64,000 nucleotides of DNA from Pseudomonadota bacterium (GCA_023426505.1 JAFAAP010000145.1:1-64000); one strand, 5' to 3'; positions 53,250-62,371 are shown, numbered from the stretch's first letter. The notes: generated by a model not told the origin, from the sequence alone. Program-made: numbers and translations.

Positions 53250-54263
53250 ATGAGCCGCACCAGCATGGCCCGATTGATGCCCGGCATCGCCCTGTGCGGG
53301 GCCATCGCGCTCGCGGCCATGGGGCTCCAGCACCTGGAAGAGGCCTGGACGGGGCGGCCGTGGCTGGAGGCGCTCGTGATCGCGATCCTCGTCGGCACGG
53401 TCATCCGCACGGCCTGGACGCCGGATGCGCGTTTCGCGTCCGGCATCGGCTTCTCGGCCAAGATGCTGCTGGAGGTGGCCGTGATGCTGTTAGGCGCCTC
53501 GATCAGCTTCCAGGCCGTCATGCAGGCGGGGCTCGGCTTGATCCTCGGCATCGCGGTCGTGGTCGCCGTGGCGATCGGGGCGAGCTACGGCCTGTGCCGG
53601 CTGCTCGGCCTGCCCAAGCGCATGGCCGTGCTGGTCGCCTGCGGCAACTCGATCTGCGGAAACTCGGCCATCGCGGCGGTGGCGCCGGTGATCGGCGCCA
53701 AACCGGAGGACGTGGCCTCCTCCATCGCCTTCACGGCGATCCTCGGGGTGATCGTGGTCCTGGGCCTGCCCCTGCTGGTGCCGGTGCTCGGCCTGTCGGA
53801 GACGCAGTACGGGGTGCTGGCGGGCCTGACCGTCTATGCGGTGCCGCAGGTGCTCGCCGCCACTTTGCCCGTCGGCATGGTGAGCACCCAGCTCGGCACC
53901 CTGGTGAAGCTGGTGCGGGTCCTGATGCTCGGCCCCGTGGTGATCGGGCTCTCGCTCGCCACGGGCCGCGATGGGGCGAGCCGGCCGGGCTTCTCGCTCA
54001 ACCGTTTCGTGCCCTGGTTCATCATCGGGTTTTTGGGCCTCGCGGCCCTGCGCTCGGCGGGCCTCATCCCCGACATGGTGCTGAAGGCCGTCATGCCGCT
54101 CGCCACGATCCTCACCGTCGTCTCGATGGCGGCGTTGGGGCTCGGCGTGGACCTCAAGGTCCTGGGCCGCGTCGGCGGGCGGGTGACGCTCGCCGTGACC
54201 CTGTCGCTGTTGGTGCTGCTCACGATCAGCCTCGGATTGATCCGAATGCTCGGGGTGGCGTGA
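53250..54263 (+). CDS. YeiH family membrane transporter (putative sulfate/sulfonate exporter)
   Basis: 337 residues, about ten helices. [20 protein letters not shown] and the preceding LLGASISF belong to the PF03601 (YeiH) signature. Homologues are linked to sulfite or taurine metabolism as anion exporters in some bacteria; no sulfonate genes are adjacent here. Start ATG 53250 gives the expected N-terminal helix; an upstream in-frame extension is not conserved-looking. Confidence 0.85.
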   Translation: MSRTSMARLMPGIALCGAIALAAMGLQHLEEAWTGRPWLEALVIAILVGTVIRTAWTPDARFASGIGFSAKMLLEVAVMLLGASISFQAVMQAGLGLILGIAVVVAVAIGASYGLCRLLGLPKRMAVLVACGNSICGNSAIAAVAPVIGAKPEDVASSIAFTAILGVIVVLGLPLLVPVLGLSETQYGVLAGLTVYAVPQVLAATLPVGMVSTQLGTLVKLVRVLMLGPVVIGLSLATGRDGASRPGFSLNRFVPWFIIGFLGLAALRSAGLIPDMVLKAVMPLATILTVVSMAALGLGVDLKVLGRVGGRVTLAVTLSLLVLLTISLGLIRMLGVA

Positions 54264-54339
54264 CGCTTCAGGTCTTGAAAGACGTCGCGCGAGGCCAATC
54301 ACTAAGGGATCATCGATCCCACGCGAAAAGCCCTCTCCC

Positions 54340-54645
54340 ATGAAGCCTCTCAGCGACGGCGAACGCGCCGAAATCCTCCCCGCTCTCGACGGCTGGACCC
54401 TGGTCGAGGGCCGCGACGCGCTTCACAAGCGCTTCGTCTTCGACGACTTCAACGCCGCCTTCGGGTGGATGGCGCGGGTCGCGCTCGTGGCCGAGCAGAT
54501 GAACCACCATCCGGAATGGTTCAACGTCTACAACAAGGTCGACGTGACCCTCTCGACCCATGACGCGAACGGCCTCACCCGCCGCGACGTGGAGCTGGCC
54601 CAGCGCATGGACCAGTTCGCCGCCGGCCTCGCCAGGGCGCGGTGA
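54340..54645 (+). CDS. phhB: 4a-hydroxytetrahydrobiopterin dehydratase (pterin carbinolamine dehydratase)
   Basis: 101 residues, full length for the family. The catalytic block is [19 protein letters not shown] followed by [15 protein letters not shown]. The enzyme dehydrates carbinolamine pterins formed by aromatic amino-acid hydroxylases; no such hydroxylase is in the window. The stop is separated by 1 nt from the next gene, so they are co-translated. Confidence 0.92.
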   Translation: MKPLSDGERAEILPALDGWTLVEGRDALHKRFVFDDFNAAFGWMARVALVAEQMNHHPEWFNVYNKVDVTLSTHDANGLTRRDVELAQRMDQFAAGLARAR

Positions 54646-54646
54646 C

Positions 54647-55054
54647 ATGACGGAGATGCGGATCCTCAAGGGAAGCTGCGCCTGCGGCCGGGTGACCTTC
54701 GAGGCACGGGGCGAGCCGAAGCGGGTCGGCCTGTGCCATTGCATGACCTGCCGCAAGATCAGCGGCAGCGCCTTCAATGCCTTCGTGATCTACCCGGCCG
54801 ACCGGGTGACGGTCAGCGGCGAGGTCTCGCGGTGGTCGGCGACGGCCGAATCCCAGCGCGGCTTCTGCCCTGTCTGCGGCTCGCCGGTCTTCGACCTGGA
54901 TGCGGCCGACGAGATCGAGCTCACGCTCGGCACCTTTGACGCCCCCAACCTGTTCACCCCCACCTACGAAGGCTGGGCGGTCCGGCGCGAACACTGGGTC
55001 AGGACGCCGGACCTGATCTCCTACCCGGAGAACCGGGGCGAGAAGACCTCCTGA
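54647..55054 (+). CDS. GFA family zinc-binding protein
   Basis: 135 residues. Cysteine sets CACGRVTFEA, CHCMTCRKISG and CPVCGSPVF bind structural and catalytic zinc in GFA-fold proteins. It starts 1 nt after the dehydratase stop. Function is not established; it is distinct from the GFA protein at 14558-14983. Confidence 0.88.
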   Translation: MTEMRILKGSCACGRVTFEARGEPKRVGLCHCMTCRKISGSAFNAFVIYPADRVTVSGEVSRWSATAESQRGFCPVCGSPVFDLDAADEIELTLGTFDAPNLFTPTYEGWAVRREHWVRTPDLISYPENRGEKTS

Positions 55055-55061
55055 GGGAGGT

Positions 55062-55847
55062 CTATTTCGGCTGCATGCGCAGCGCCCCGTCGAGGCGGAT
55101 CGCCTCGCCGTTGAGCATGTCGTTCTCGATGATCGCCTTCACCAGGGTGGCGTATTCCTCCGGCCGGCCGAGGCGGGACGGGAACGGCACGTTGGCCTCG
55201 AGCGCCTTGCGGTAATCCTCCGCGATGCCCTCGAAAAGCGGCGTGTGGAACAGTCCCGGCATGATGGTCATGACCCGGATGCCGAAGCCCGAGAGGTCGC
55301 GGGCGACCGGCAGGGTGAGGCCGAGCACGCCGCCCTTGGAGGCCGAATAGGCCGCCTGCCCGATCTGCCCGTCCTGCGCGGCGACGGACGCCGTGTTGAC
55401 GATCACGCCGCGCCCGCCGTCCGGGGTGACCGGGTCGAGCCCGGCCATGGCGGCGGCGCATTTCGAAATCATCGCATAGGTGCCGATGAGGTTGATCTCG
55501 ACGGCGCGCCGAAAGGACGCGACATCGTGCGCGATCAGCTCGCCGGTCTCGCGCTTCTTGGTGACCGTGCGCTTGCCCGGCGCGATGCCGGCGCAGTTGA
55601 CGAGGATGCGCTCGATGCCGTGGGCCGCCCGGGCCTGGGCGAGAGCCGCATCGATCGACGCCTCGTCGGTCACGTCCGCCCGGCAGAAGACCCCGCCGAT
55701 CTCGCGGGCGACCTCGCCGCCGCGCTCGGCGTTCATGTCGAGGATCGCGACCTTCGCGCCCTGCGCGGCCAGCATGCGGGCGGTGGCCTCGCCGAGGCCG
55801 GAGGCGGCGCCGGTCACGACGGCTGCCATAGATTCGTCGAGCTTCAT
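55062..55847 (-). CDS. SDR family 3-hydroxyacyl-CoA dehydrogenase-like enzyme
   Basis: 261 residues. NAD-binding TGAASGLG, NCAGIA, and the catalytic set Ser in NTASVAA, Tyr-x3-Lys in AAYSASKGG. The sequence AAQDGQIGQAAYSASKGGV and TPLFEG match type-2 hydroxyacyl-CoA dehydrogenases (HSD17B10-like), acting in fatty or branched acyl-CoA oxidation. ATG 55847 is chosen over GTG 55859, which overlaps the GAGGAG ribosome site. Convergent with the GFA gene. Confidence 0.88.
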   Translation of the reverse strand: MKLDESMAAVVTGAASGLGEATARMLAAQGAKVAILDMNAERGGEVAREIGGVFCRADVTDEASIDAALAQARAAHGIERILVNCAGIAPGKRTVTKKRETGELIAHDVASFRRAVEINLIGTYAMISKCAAAMAGLDPVTPDGGRGVIVNTASVAAQDGQIGQAAYSASKGGVLGLTLPVARDLSGFGIRVMTIMPGLFHTPLFEGIAEDYRKALEANVPFPSRLGRPEEYATLVKAIIENDMLNGEAIRLDGALRMQPK

Positions 55848-55931
55848 GGGTTTTCTCACTCCTCAGGATGGGGTCTGTTTAAGCCATCCCGCCCCGAGGG
55901 CGAAGCGAGTTTATCGAAGGAGCACGACGGC

Positions 55932-56306
55932 ATGAGCGACGCATTCACGAAGCCTTTCACCAAGGCCGAGGTGGAGGCCATGCGCGCCGAACTCCGCGAC
56001 GAGGAGGGCCTGACGCGCAAGTTCTGGGGCAAGCTCCGCCGCGTGGGCGGAAAGATCCCCTTCGCGGAGGATCTGGTGGCCGCCTTCTACTGCGCCACCG
56101 ATCCCTCGACCCCGAATCGGGTCCGGCTCGTGCTCCTCGGAGCCGTCGCGTATTTCCTGCTCCCGACCGATGCGGTCGCCGACTTCCTGCCCCTGATCGG
56201 GTTCGCGGACGACGCGGCGGTGCTCGCCGCCGCCATCACCCAGGTGGCCGGCTCGATCACGGACGAGCACCGGGCCAGGGCGAAGGACGCGCTGAAGACG
56301 GATTGA
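55932..56306 (+). CDS. DUF1232 (YkvA-like) protein
   Basis: 124 residues. The DUF1232 core with PNRVRLVLLGAVAYFLLPTDAVADFLPLIGFADDAA (given here by its ends: PNRVRLVL and IGFADDAAV) is a helical membrane-associated domain of unknown function. GAAGGAG precedes the ATG. A long in-frame extension upstream lies antisense to the SDR gene and is spurious. Confidence 0.87.
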   Translation: MSDAFTKPFTKAEVEAMRAELRDEEGLTRKFWGKLRRVGGKIPFAEDLVAAFYCATDPSTPNRVRLVLLGAVAYFLLPTDAVADFLPLIGFADDAAVLAAAITQVAGSITDEHRARAKDALKTD

Positions 56307-56416
56307 GCCGGGAATCTCCCGAAGCACGGCCAATTCGACGCATCGTCTTTGTGACCGAGGTTGCTTACCCAAGATGGTGAAGAGTTCTTAACCATCTCGG
56401 CCGTATATCTCGCCCC

Positions 56417-57124
56417 ATGATCGACACATTCCTCCAGCGCGGCCTTGCCGCGGGCATCATTTCCGCCGCCTTCATCATCGGAACCGGGCCTGCCGCTCTC
56501 GCCCAGGGGCAGCGCTCCACGCCAGCCGCCAAACCTGCCGCGCAGAAGACGGCACCGGCCGCAAAGCCGACGGCTGCGAAACCCGATCCCAAGTCCAAGG
56601 CCTCGACCGCCACGAAGGCCGGCGCTGGCGCGGCCGCGGGTGCGGCTGCAGGAGCCGCCGCTGCGGCGCCTGCAACGGGCCCGGGAGGCGCGTCGCTTCT
56701 GGCGTCCTACGCGGACTGGAACGTCTACACGGCCCAGACCGGCCGCTCGAAGATCTGCTATGCCCTGAGCCAGCCCAAGGACCGGCTCCCGAAGAACCTC
56801 AACCGCGATCCGGCCTACCTGTTCGTGTCGTTCCGGCCGGCCGAGAACGTGAAGAACGAGGTCGCGCTGGTGCTGGGCTTCGCCGCCAAGGACAACGGGG
56901 CCGCCGAGGCCGCGATCGGTCGGGCGTCCTACGCGCTCCTGACCAAGGACACCAATGCCTGGCTGAAGAACCCGGCCGAGGAGAGCCAGGCCATCGCCAC
57001 CATGGCGAGGGGCGGGAGCGTCGTGGTGAAGACGCTGTCCGCCCGCGGCAATCAGCTGACCGACCGCTATTCGCTGAGCGGCTTCAATCAGGCCCTCGAC
57101 CGCGCCCGCAAGGAGTGCTCGTAA
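56417..57124 (+). CDS. IalB family periplasmic protein
   Basis: 235 residues. Signal peptide ending ALAQ, a long low-complexity Ala/Lys/Pro/Thr linker (about 30-90), then the invasion-associated locus B fold (YADWNVYTAQTGRSKICYAL). Rhizobiales carry several paralogues with envelope or stress roles. The mature domain contains cysteines at SKICY and near the C-terminus (RKECS), a probable disulfide. Alone in its transcription unit. Confidence 0.87.
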   Translation: MIDTFLQRGLAAGIISAAFIIGTGPAALAQGQRSTPAAKPAAQKTAPAAKPTAAKPDPKSKASTATKAGAGAAAGAAAGAAAAAPATGPGGASLLASYADWNVYTAQTGRSKICYALSQPKDRLPKNLNRDPAYLFVSFRPAENVKNEVALVLGFAAKDNGAAEAAIGRASYALLTKDTNAWLKNPAEESQAIATMARGGSVVVKTLSARGNQLTDRYSLSGFNQALDRARKECS

Positions 57125-57166
57125 CGGGGACGAACGCCCGTCGATCCGACGAGGCGCGTTCCCCGT
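57124..57166. terminator. inverted repeat between convergent genes
   Basis: ACGGGGA pairs with TCCCCGT, enclosing the smaller hairpin CGTCG-ATC-CGACG. It fills the 50-bp space between the IalB-type gene and the convergent 83-residue gene. No T-run. Confidence 0.35.
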
Positions 57167-57174
57167 GAGAGCCG

Positions 57175-57426
57175 TTACTCGGCGAACCGAACCAGCGCGC
57201 GCAGCCCGTCTATGAGAAGCTTGCGGCGGTCTTCGGACAAATCATTCTCGCAGACGGCGTCGACGAGGGCGGCTAATTCTTCCCGGCTGGGCCGCCGCTC
57301 CCGGATCTCGCTCGCCCACATGATGATCTCCGAGGCGCGGCTGGCGCAGGAGGGACACGCGTCGGCGATCTGGTGAGCCAGGGCGACAATGCTGTCGACC
57401 GGTGAGGCTTCAGGATCCTGGGGCAT
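57175..57426 (-). CDS. small hypothetical protein with CPSC motif
   Basis: 83 residues, acidic and helical (SREELAALVDAVCENDLSED). A CPSC motif at about 23-26 and a third Cys might bind metal or be redox-active. Last gene of the minus-strand stress cluster, 61 bp after the PRC-barrel gene. Family not recognised. Confidence 0.65.
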   Translation of the reverse strand: MPQDPEASPVDSIVALAHQIADACPSCASRASEIIMWASEIRERRPSREELAALVDAVCENDLSEDRRKLLIDGLRALVRFAE

Positions 57427-57487
57427 CGCGCCTGCTTCCCATGCACTTGGATCCGCTCGCTCTGGCGATGGTCGCGAGCAGCGCCCG

Positions 57488-57892
57488 TCAGATCGGCCAG
57501 TAATACGGCGCGCGCCAGTAATCGTGCAGTTCGCGCTCGCGCTCCCGATCCGACCATTCGTAATCGTCGCGGTCGCGATAGAAGCTCGGCGCACCGCGCA
57601 GCTGCTCCTCGGTGATGTCGGTCCGATAGCCGCCGAGACCGGTGTCGTAGGTGAGCTTGCTCCAGGGGATGGTGTGCTCTTCCTCACCCATGCCCAGGAA
57701 GCCACCGAAGCTCATCACCGCATAGGCGACCTTGCCGCTGATCTTCTCGATCATCAGCCGTTTGATCGATCCGAGATGGTTGCCTCGCGGGTCATAGACG
57801 GCGGTGCCTTCCACCCGGTCGCTTTCGATCAAGGGCTTGCCCGTCATCGCGCCCTGAGCGCCCGTACGGGCCGTCGTGTCTGATTGAACCAT
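57488..57892 (-). CDS. PRC-barrel domain protein
   Basis: 134 residues. One PRC-barrel (ESDRVEGTAVYDPRGNHLGSIKRL and YAVMSFGGFLGMGEEEHTIPWSKL, given in pieces: VEGTAVYDPRGNHLG and GMGEEEHTIPW), the type that in rhizobia is often stress-induced. A charged, tyrosine-rich tail (RDRDDYEWSDRERERELHDY) follows. GAGGAG lies 6 nt before the ATG. It is the second gene behind the EcfG-type promoter at 58626-58650. Confidence 0.88.
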   Translation of the reverse strand: MVQSDTTARTGAQGAMTGKPLIESDRVEGTAVYDPRGNHLGSIKRLMIEKISGKVAYAVMSFGGFLGMGEEEHTIPWSKLTYDTGLGGYRTDITEEQLRGAPSFYRDRDDYEWSDRERERELHDYWRAPYYWPI

Positions 57893-57977
57893 TGCTTTCT
57901 CCTCTGCCGAAAGCCCGGCCAGGGTCATACCCAGGAGTCTTGCCCGATCCCGCCCCAGGGACCGGGGTGACCGGGCG

Positions 57978-58562
57978 TCAGCGCCGATCAGGCCTGTAGC
58001 CCCGTCCGGTCCTCGCATAATCCGGTACGCGCGACCGCCGGTCGCCCGATCCGCCGTGAATGAGCCAGGCGAGCAGGTAGCCGGCCGCTCCTGCGGCGAG
58101 GATCGCGAGCCAGGGACTCTCCGTCACCCGGTCGCTGACGGCATGCCGGCCCTGCCGGTACAGGCGCTCGGCCTCCGGGTAGCGCTCCGCCGTCTGACGC
58201 ACGTAGTGCCGGCCCCGGTCGTAGGCGTCGCGAGCCATGCCCGAGACGTTCTCGGCCGCATCCCGCAACTTCTCCTGAGCCTGACCGAGCAGATCCTCGG
58301 CCGCTCCCTGTCCGCCTGAGGCTTGGCGGCCGCCGGGCTCTATGGGCCGTCCCTGCTGATCATAATCGATCGCCGTGCCCTTGGTGACGCTGACCGAGAC
58401 AGGATCGCTGGTCGGGAAGGTTTCCTCGATCGCGTGGTCGAGCTTGGCGTCGAGATTCTCCTTCGAGTTCTCGGGCAGATCGTTATCAGGAGGGCAGTTC
58501 GCCGACTGACTCGCCGCTTCGCCGGAAGCAGGCTTGCCGGGGGACGAGGGTGCATTGACCAT
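57978..58562 (-). CDS. DUF883-like membrane-anchored stress protein
   Basis: 194 residues. N-terminal disordered part with LDHAIEETFPTSDPVSVSV, a motif seen in many alphaproteobacterial stress proteins; a helical middle section (LGQAQEKLRDAAENVSG); and a C-terminal membrane helix (SPWLAILAAGAAGYLLAWL) like ElaB/YqjD (DUF883) ribosome-associated proteins. GGGAGAA precedes the ATG. First gene behind the minus-strand EcfG-type promoter. Confidence 0.8.
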   Translation of the reverse strand: MVNAPSSPGKPASGEAASQSANCPPDNDLPENSKENLDAKLDHAIEETFPTSDPVSVSVTKGTAIDYDQQGRPIEPGGRQASGGQGAAEDLLGQAQEKLRDAAENVSGMARDAYDRGRHYVRQTAERYPEAERLYRQGRHAVSDRVTESPWLAILAAGAAGYLLAWLIHGGSGDRRSRVPDYARTGRGYRPDRR

Positions 58563-58625
58563 TGCGGTTCTCCCACGGGAAGCCGGCATTACGGGACGAC
58601 GTCCGGCCTCCTTTTCACCCGAATC

Positions 58626-58650
58626 AACGTCGAGCCGTTGGCCGCGTTCC
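58626..58650 (-). promoter_or_regulatory. EcfG-type general stress promoter, minus strand
   Basis: Minus strand GGAAC (58650-58646), 16 nt, CGTT (58629-58626), exactly the consensus of the alphaproteobacterial general stress sigma factor. It lies 64 bp upstream of the DUF883-like start and should drive three genes. Confidence 0.75.
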
Positions 58651-58756
58651 GGATCAGGATGGCTGACCGGTTTCAGCATCGCCGCACCGATGCCGCGCCC
58701 CGAACCGGGATCGGGCTCCTCGTCCCCGCCGGCCCATGATGCGCGGCCATGTCACG

Positions 58757-58782
58757 GGAACGGGCGCGGCCCGGGTTCCGTT
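58757..58782 (+). promoter_or_regulatory. EcfG-type general stress promoter, plus strand
   Basis: GGAAC (58757-58761), 17 nt, CGTT (58779-58782), 46 bp upstream of the CsbD-like ATG. Together with the divergent copy at 58626-58650 it forms a back-to-back stress regulon module. Confidence 0.75.
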
Positions 58783-58827
58783 GTCTCCCTGGACGCTTCC
58801 ACGCGTCCGTTCTCCCAGGAGGGAGCC

Positions 58828-58998
58828 ATGGACAAAGATCGTGCCAAAGGTGCCGCCACCCGCATGGGCGGCAAGATGAAGCAAGCCGCCGGCGACATGA
58901 CGGGCGACACCAAGCTGCAGACGGAAGGCAAGATGGATCAGGCCAAGGGCAAGGTCCAGAATGCCATGGGCAGCGCCAAGGACGCGCTCAAGAAATAG
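58828..58998 (+). CDS. CsbD family stress protein
   Basis: 56 residues, typical of CsbD-like proteins: AKGAATRMGGKMKQAAGD, then TEGKMDQAKGKVQNAMG. These small hydrophilic helical proteins are abundant under general stress. CCAGGAGGGAGCC gives a strong ribosome site. It is transcribed from its own EcfG-type promoter and followed by a hairpin. Confidence 0.92.
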   Translation: MDKDRAKGAATRMGGKMKQAAGDMTGDTKLQTEGKMDQAKGKVQNAMGSAKDALKK

Positions 58999-59020
58999 GT
59001 CCGGCCCGGACCGGATGGCG

Positions 59021-59045
59021 GCCCCGCCGGATCGTCCGGTGGGGC
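59021..59045 (+). terminator. hairpin downstream of csbD
   Basis: GCCCCGCCGGA pairs with TCCGGTGGGGC (one G-U) around TCG, 22 bp after the stop. No T-run. Confidence 0.4.
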
Positions 59046-59169
59046 TGACCCGTAGGGCCCGGAGGGCTTTCGCCTCTCCCGTGGCGGAAAATGAAACCGC
59101 CCCCTCACTTTTCCGACGCAATCGTATTATATGAGCCCTTCGTTCCCTCAAACGAAGGCATGCTTTCCC

Positions 59170-60489
59170 ATGGCGACGGTGCTCGACATCGCCAAGCGCA
59201 ACCCTCATGCGGCCCCCCTGGCCGTCAGCGATGCCGCGCGCGCAGCCGGCGGCGCGGCGATCGAAAAGACCGCCGAGCTGACCGTGGGCGCAGGCGCCGC
59301 TCCCGGCGGCGCCTCCCTGGTCGGCCTGACCCGCGGCCAGCTGAAGGACTCGCTCCAGGCCATCGGCGTGCCGGAGCGCGAGCTCAAGATGCGCGTCGCC
59401 CAGCTCTGGCACTGGATCTACTTCCGCGGCGCCCGCGATTTTTCCGAGATGACCAACGTGGGCAAGGGCCTCAGGGCCAAGCTCGCCGAAGCCTATACGC
59501 TCGCCCGCCCCGAGGTCGTGTCCGAGCAGGTCTCGAAGGACGGCACCCGCAAGTGGCTGATCCGCATGCCCTCCACCGGCCCCTTCGACAAGGGCGCCGA
59601 GATCGAGTGCGTCTACATCCCGGAGGTCGACCGCGGCACCCTGTGCGTGTCGAGCCAGGTCGGCTGCACGCTGACCTGCTCGTTCTGCCACACCGGCACC
59701 CAACGCCTGGTGCGCAACCTGACCTCGGCCGAGATCGTGGCGCAGCTCATCGTCGCCCGCGACATGATCGGCGACTGGCCGGACGCGACGCCGCCCGAGG
59801 GCGCTTTCGTGCCGACGGACGGCGGACGCTTCGTGTCGAACATCGTGTTCATGGGCATGGGCGAGCCGCTCTACAACCCAGACAACGTGATCGCCGCCAT
59901 CGACGTCATGTCGGACGGGGAAGGCCTGACCCTGTCCCGCCGCCGCATCACGGTCTCCACCTCCGGCGTCGTGCCGCAGATGGAGCGGCTCGGCGCGGAA
60001 GCCAACACGATGCTGGCCATCTCGCTCCACGCGGTGCGGGACGGCTTGCGCGACGAGCTGGTGCCGATCAACCGCAAATACGACATCAGCCAACTCCTCG
60101 ACGCCTGCCGGGCCTATCCCGGCCTGTCGAACGCGCGTCGTATCACCTTCGAGTACGTGATGCTGAAGGGCGTGAACGACTCGGACGCCGACGCGCGCGA
60201 GCTGGTGCGGCTGCTCAAGGGCATTCCGGCCAAGATCAACCTGATCCCGTTCAACCCCTGGCCCGGCTCGAAATACGAGTGCTCGGACTGGGAGCGGATC
60301 GAGCGCTTCTCGGAGATCGTGTTCCGGGCCGGCTACGCCTCCCCCGTGCGCACCCCGCGCGGCCGCGACATCCTGGCGGCCTGCGGACAGCTCAAGAGCG
60401 AGACCGAGAAGCTGCGCGCCCGCGCCCGCCTGATGCTGGAACAGGGCATCGGCGCGGAAGGCGTCTACGCGCTGGGGGACGGGGAGTAG
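59170..60489 (+). CDS. rlmN: 23S rRNA (adenine(2503)-C(2))-methyltransferase RlmN
   Basis: 439 residues. The radical-SAM cluster is C-x3-C-x2-C in [24 protein letters not shown], the Ser/Asn-containing [19 protein letters not shown] and the C-terminal catalytic Cys region (AACGQL) are present. It methylates A2503 of 23S rRNA and A37 of some tRNAs. A 60-residue N-terminal extension rich in alanine is common in Methylobacteriaceae. ATG 59170 is preferred to ATG 59131, which lacks a ribosome site. Confidence 0.93.
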   Translation: MATVLDIAKRNPHAAPLAVSDAARAAGGAAIEKTAELTVGAGAAPGGASLVGLTRGQLKDSLQAIGVPERELKMRVAQLWHWIYFRGARDFSEMTNVGKGLRAKLAEAYTLARPEVVSEQVSKDGTRKWLIRMPSTGPFDKGAEIECVYIPEVDRGTLCVSSQVGCTLTCSFCHTGTQRLVRNLTSAEIVAQLIVARDMIGDWPDATPPEGAFVPTDGGRFVSNIVFMGMGEPLYNPDNVIAAIDVMSDGEGLTLSRRRITVSTSGVVPQMERLGAEANTMLAISLHAVRDGLRDELVPINRKYDISQLLDACRAYPGLSNARRITFEYVMLKGVNDSDADARELVRLLKGIPAKINLIPFNPWPGSKYECSDWERIERFSEIVFRAGYASPVRTPRGRDILAACGQLKSETEKLRARARLMLEQGIGAEGVYALGDGE

Positions 60490-60555
60490 GATCCGAACCG
60501 GCGAACGCTGCCCCGAACGAGGGGCGGCCGCTTCCTGGGAAAGATATAACGTGAT

Positions 60556-60585
60556 ATCGTTCTCCGATGTCATGTCGGAGACGAT
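60556..60585 (+). promoter_or_regulatory. inverted repeat covering the ribosome site of the next gene
   Basis: ATCGT-T-CTCCGA pairs with TCGGAG-ACGAT (one bulged T) around TGTCATG. The right arm contains GGAG, the ribosome site 6 nt before ATG 60587, so folding would hide it. Confidence 0.45.
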
Positions 60586-60586
60586 C

Positions 60587-61032
60587 ATGCTGCGCACCAT
60601 AGGGGCGTTCTCGCAGCAAGCCTTGCGGCTCCCTATCTGGCCTCGTTCTTCATCTTCCACCTGATGGTCGTGTTAGGCGCATCGAGCGGCGCCAATATCG
60701 TCTTCGGCGCCCCATCGCTCTTCGACGAGTTCACCGACTCCCTCAAGTTTTTGGTAATCGGCACCCTTGGCCTTACGGTGTTCGGCCTGCCCATCCTCTT
60801 CGCCGCCGGAGCTTTGGCCTTTCTGCTCAATGCCCTCGCCCTCCATGCGAAGCACCACGCCGTTCTGAGCGGCGCTATCCTGGGCGGCCTGTCTCTCACG
60901 CTGCTGTTCGGCGCCGAGCCCGATGATCTGAGAGTCTTTCCTCTCGCGGGCCTGCTCTCCGGCGCCATCTGCGGCTGGATTTACTGGCGCATTGCGTTGC
61001 GTCCGAGGCTGAACGAAGGGATATCCCGATAG
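60587..61032 (+). pseudogene. four-helix membrane protein with apparent frameshift
   Basis: From ATG 60587 (GGAGACGATC upstream) the frame reads MLRTIGAF and stops at 60664; a second frame gives a membrane protein from about 60601 to 61032. Adding one G to the run 60602-60605 joins them as MLRTIGGVLAASLAAPYL followed by ASFFIFHLMVVLG, a natural N-terminal helix. The intact downstream part from ATG 60664 has 122 residues and at least four helices. Either a sequence error, a true frameshift or a TGATG-coupled short leader. Family not recognised. Confidence 0.6.
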
Positions 61033-61165
61033 GGCATTTACGCCTGGAACGCAGGTCAAGCCCCTCCTTCGGAGCCACGGCGTGTCCCGAATTTCGTGAT
61101 GGATCGACACCGTGCCGGCCTATCATCGGCCGGGAGACCTCGATCCCTCCTGCCGGAGTCCTCCC

Positions 61166-61405
61166 ATGCGCGTCCCGACCCTCATGTCCGCCCTCGTCCT
61201 GCTCGCGGCCTCGTCCGCCGTCCAGGCGCAGGGGCGGCCCGTGCCGGCCAATCCACAGGTTCCGAAGGCCGAAGCCAAGAGTGCCTATACGAGCGAGCAG
61301 TCGGCCGCCATGGCCGACGCGGCGCGGGAAAAGACCGAGGCGCTGGAGCGGGCCCGGGACAAGCGCATGAAGACCCTCACGCGGGGCATCTGCAGCGGGT
61401 GCTGA
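61166..61405 (+). CDS. small periplasmic protein
   Basis: 79 residues. Signal peptide of about 21 residues (VPTLMSALVLLAASSAVQAQ), then a charged helical segment (TEALERARDKRMKTLTRG) and a terminal CSGC pair that could form a disulfide or bind metal. GGAG precedes the ATG. Convergent with the DUF421 gene. Family not recognised. Confidence 0.7.
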   Translation: MRVPTLMSALVLLAASSAVQAQGRPVPANPQVPKAEAKSAYTSEQSAAMADAAREKTEALERARDKRMKTLTRGICSGC

Positions 61406-61420
61406 CGCCGCCTTCCATGA

Positions 61421-61951
61421 TTACGTGATCGCGCGCGGGTCGTCCTTCTGGCCGCCGACGTTGCCGCCGTCGTGGCAGATGATGCTGATGCGCCCGTCCC
61501 CCTCGATGAAGGCTTTCTTGACCCTGGCCGGGTCCTCGATGCCCTGCTGGCGCAGCTGGCTCAGCAGCTCGTCCTTGGTGATCATCTCCTGGCGCATGTT
61601 CCGGCGAAGCAGCTGCCCGTCCTTGATGAGCATGAGCGGCGGCGGGCGCGTGAAGCGCTGGAAGAACGGGAAGTGGTAGCCTAGCCAGTCGAGGGCGAAG
61701 TTCCAGAACACGATGGTGAGCACGAGCAGCGCCCCTTCCGTGATCGACTTGTACTCGGCCGCCATGGCGTTCTGGGACGCGTCCGCGATGAGCACGATCA
61801 CGAGCAGGTCGGCGATGCCGATGACGCCCGACTGGCGCTTCAGGAAGAAGCGCAGGATCGCGAACAGCCCGACATAGGTGATCGTGCCGCGCACGAAGAT
61901 CTCGAGCAGGGAATGCTCGGGTGTGAAGAGTTGCGCCCAGTCGATCGCCAT
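61421..61951 (-). CDS. DUF421 (YetF-like) membrane protein
   Basis: 176 residues. Three N-terminal helices (TITYVGLFAILRFFLKRQSG, LLVIVLIADASQNAM, VLTIVFWNFALDWLGYH) and a cytoplasmic domain with the family motif PPPLMLIKDGQLLRRNMR and EMITKDELLSQLRQQGI. Members are widespread and of unknown function, some induced by stress or sporulation. AAGGAAGG precedes ATG 61951. Confidence 0.88.
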   Translation of the reverse strand: MAIDWAQLFTPEHSLLEIFVRGTITYVGLFAILRFFLKRQSGVIGIADLLVIVLIADASQNAMAAEYKSITEGALLVLTIVFWNFALDWLGYHFPFFQRFTRPPPLMLIKDGQLLRRNMRQEMITKDELLSQLRQQGIEDPARVKKAFIEGDGRISIICHDGGNVGGQKDDPRAIT

Positions 61952-62145
61952 GCCGCCTTCCTTGTTGAAGCCGTGACGGATGCCGCAGCCTCCCACAGGA
62001 ATTAGGGCCCGGGCGCCGGAACGCCATTGCGGCCGCGCTTGCCGGTAACGATGCGCTAACCACCCGGGAAGGTGACGGGGGCGGAGCATGAGCCGTTCCG
62101 GCGGCTCGGGCGTTCACTTGGCACAGTATGCGTATGGAGGCGGCC

Positions 62146-62244
62146 ATGACGATCCTCGATCCCAAAACCGGACAGCTCGTGACCATCGATCTTTCCCCCC
62201 GGCCGCGTCCGAAGCCCACGGGATCGCGCCAGGCGGCCGCGTGA
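62146..62244 (+). CDS. 32-residue small protein
   Basis: A short frame MTILDPKTGQLVTIDLS followed by a Pro/Arg-rich tail, with GGAGG 6 nt before the ATG. The ribosome site, codon use and regular first half support translation. Not in any family I recognise; it may be a small regulatory or membrane-associated peptide. Confidence 0.45.
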   Translation: MTILDPKTGQLVTIDLSPRPRPKPTGSRQAAA

Positions 62245-62371
62245 GGAGGAGGTCCTGCCGGTCGGCGCGCTTGTCTCGGGCACCGTTTCATGGAATGGCA
62301 ATCCAGTTCTGGCGGAAGCCTTCCCGGCTGCCACGGACGACGCCCCTCCGCGACCGGCGCAAGGCACCCTG

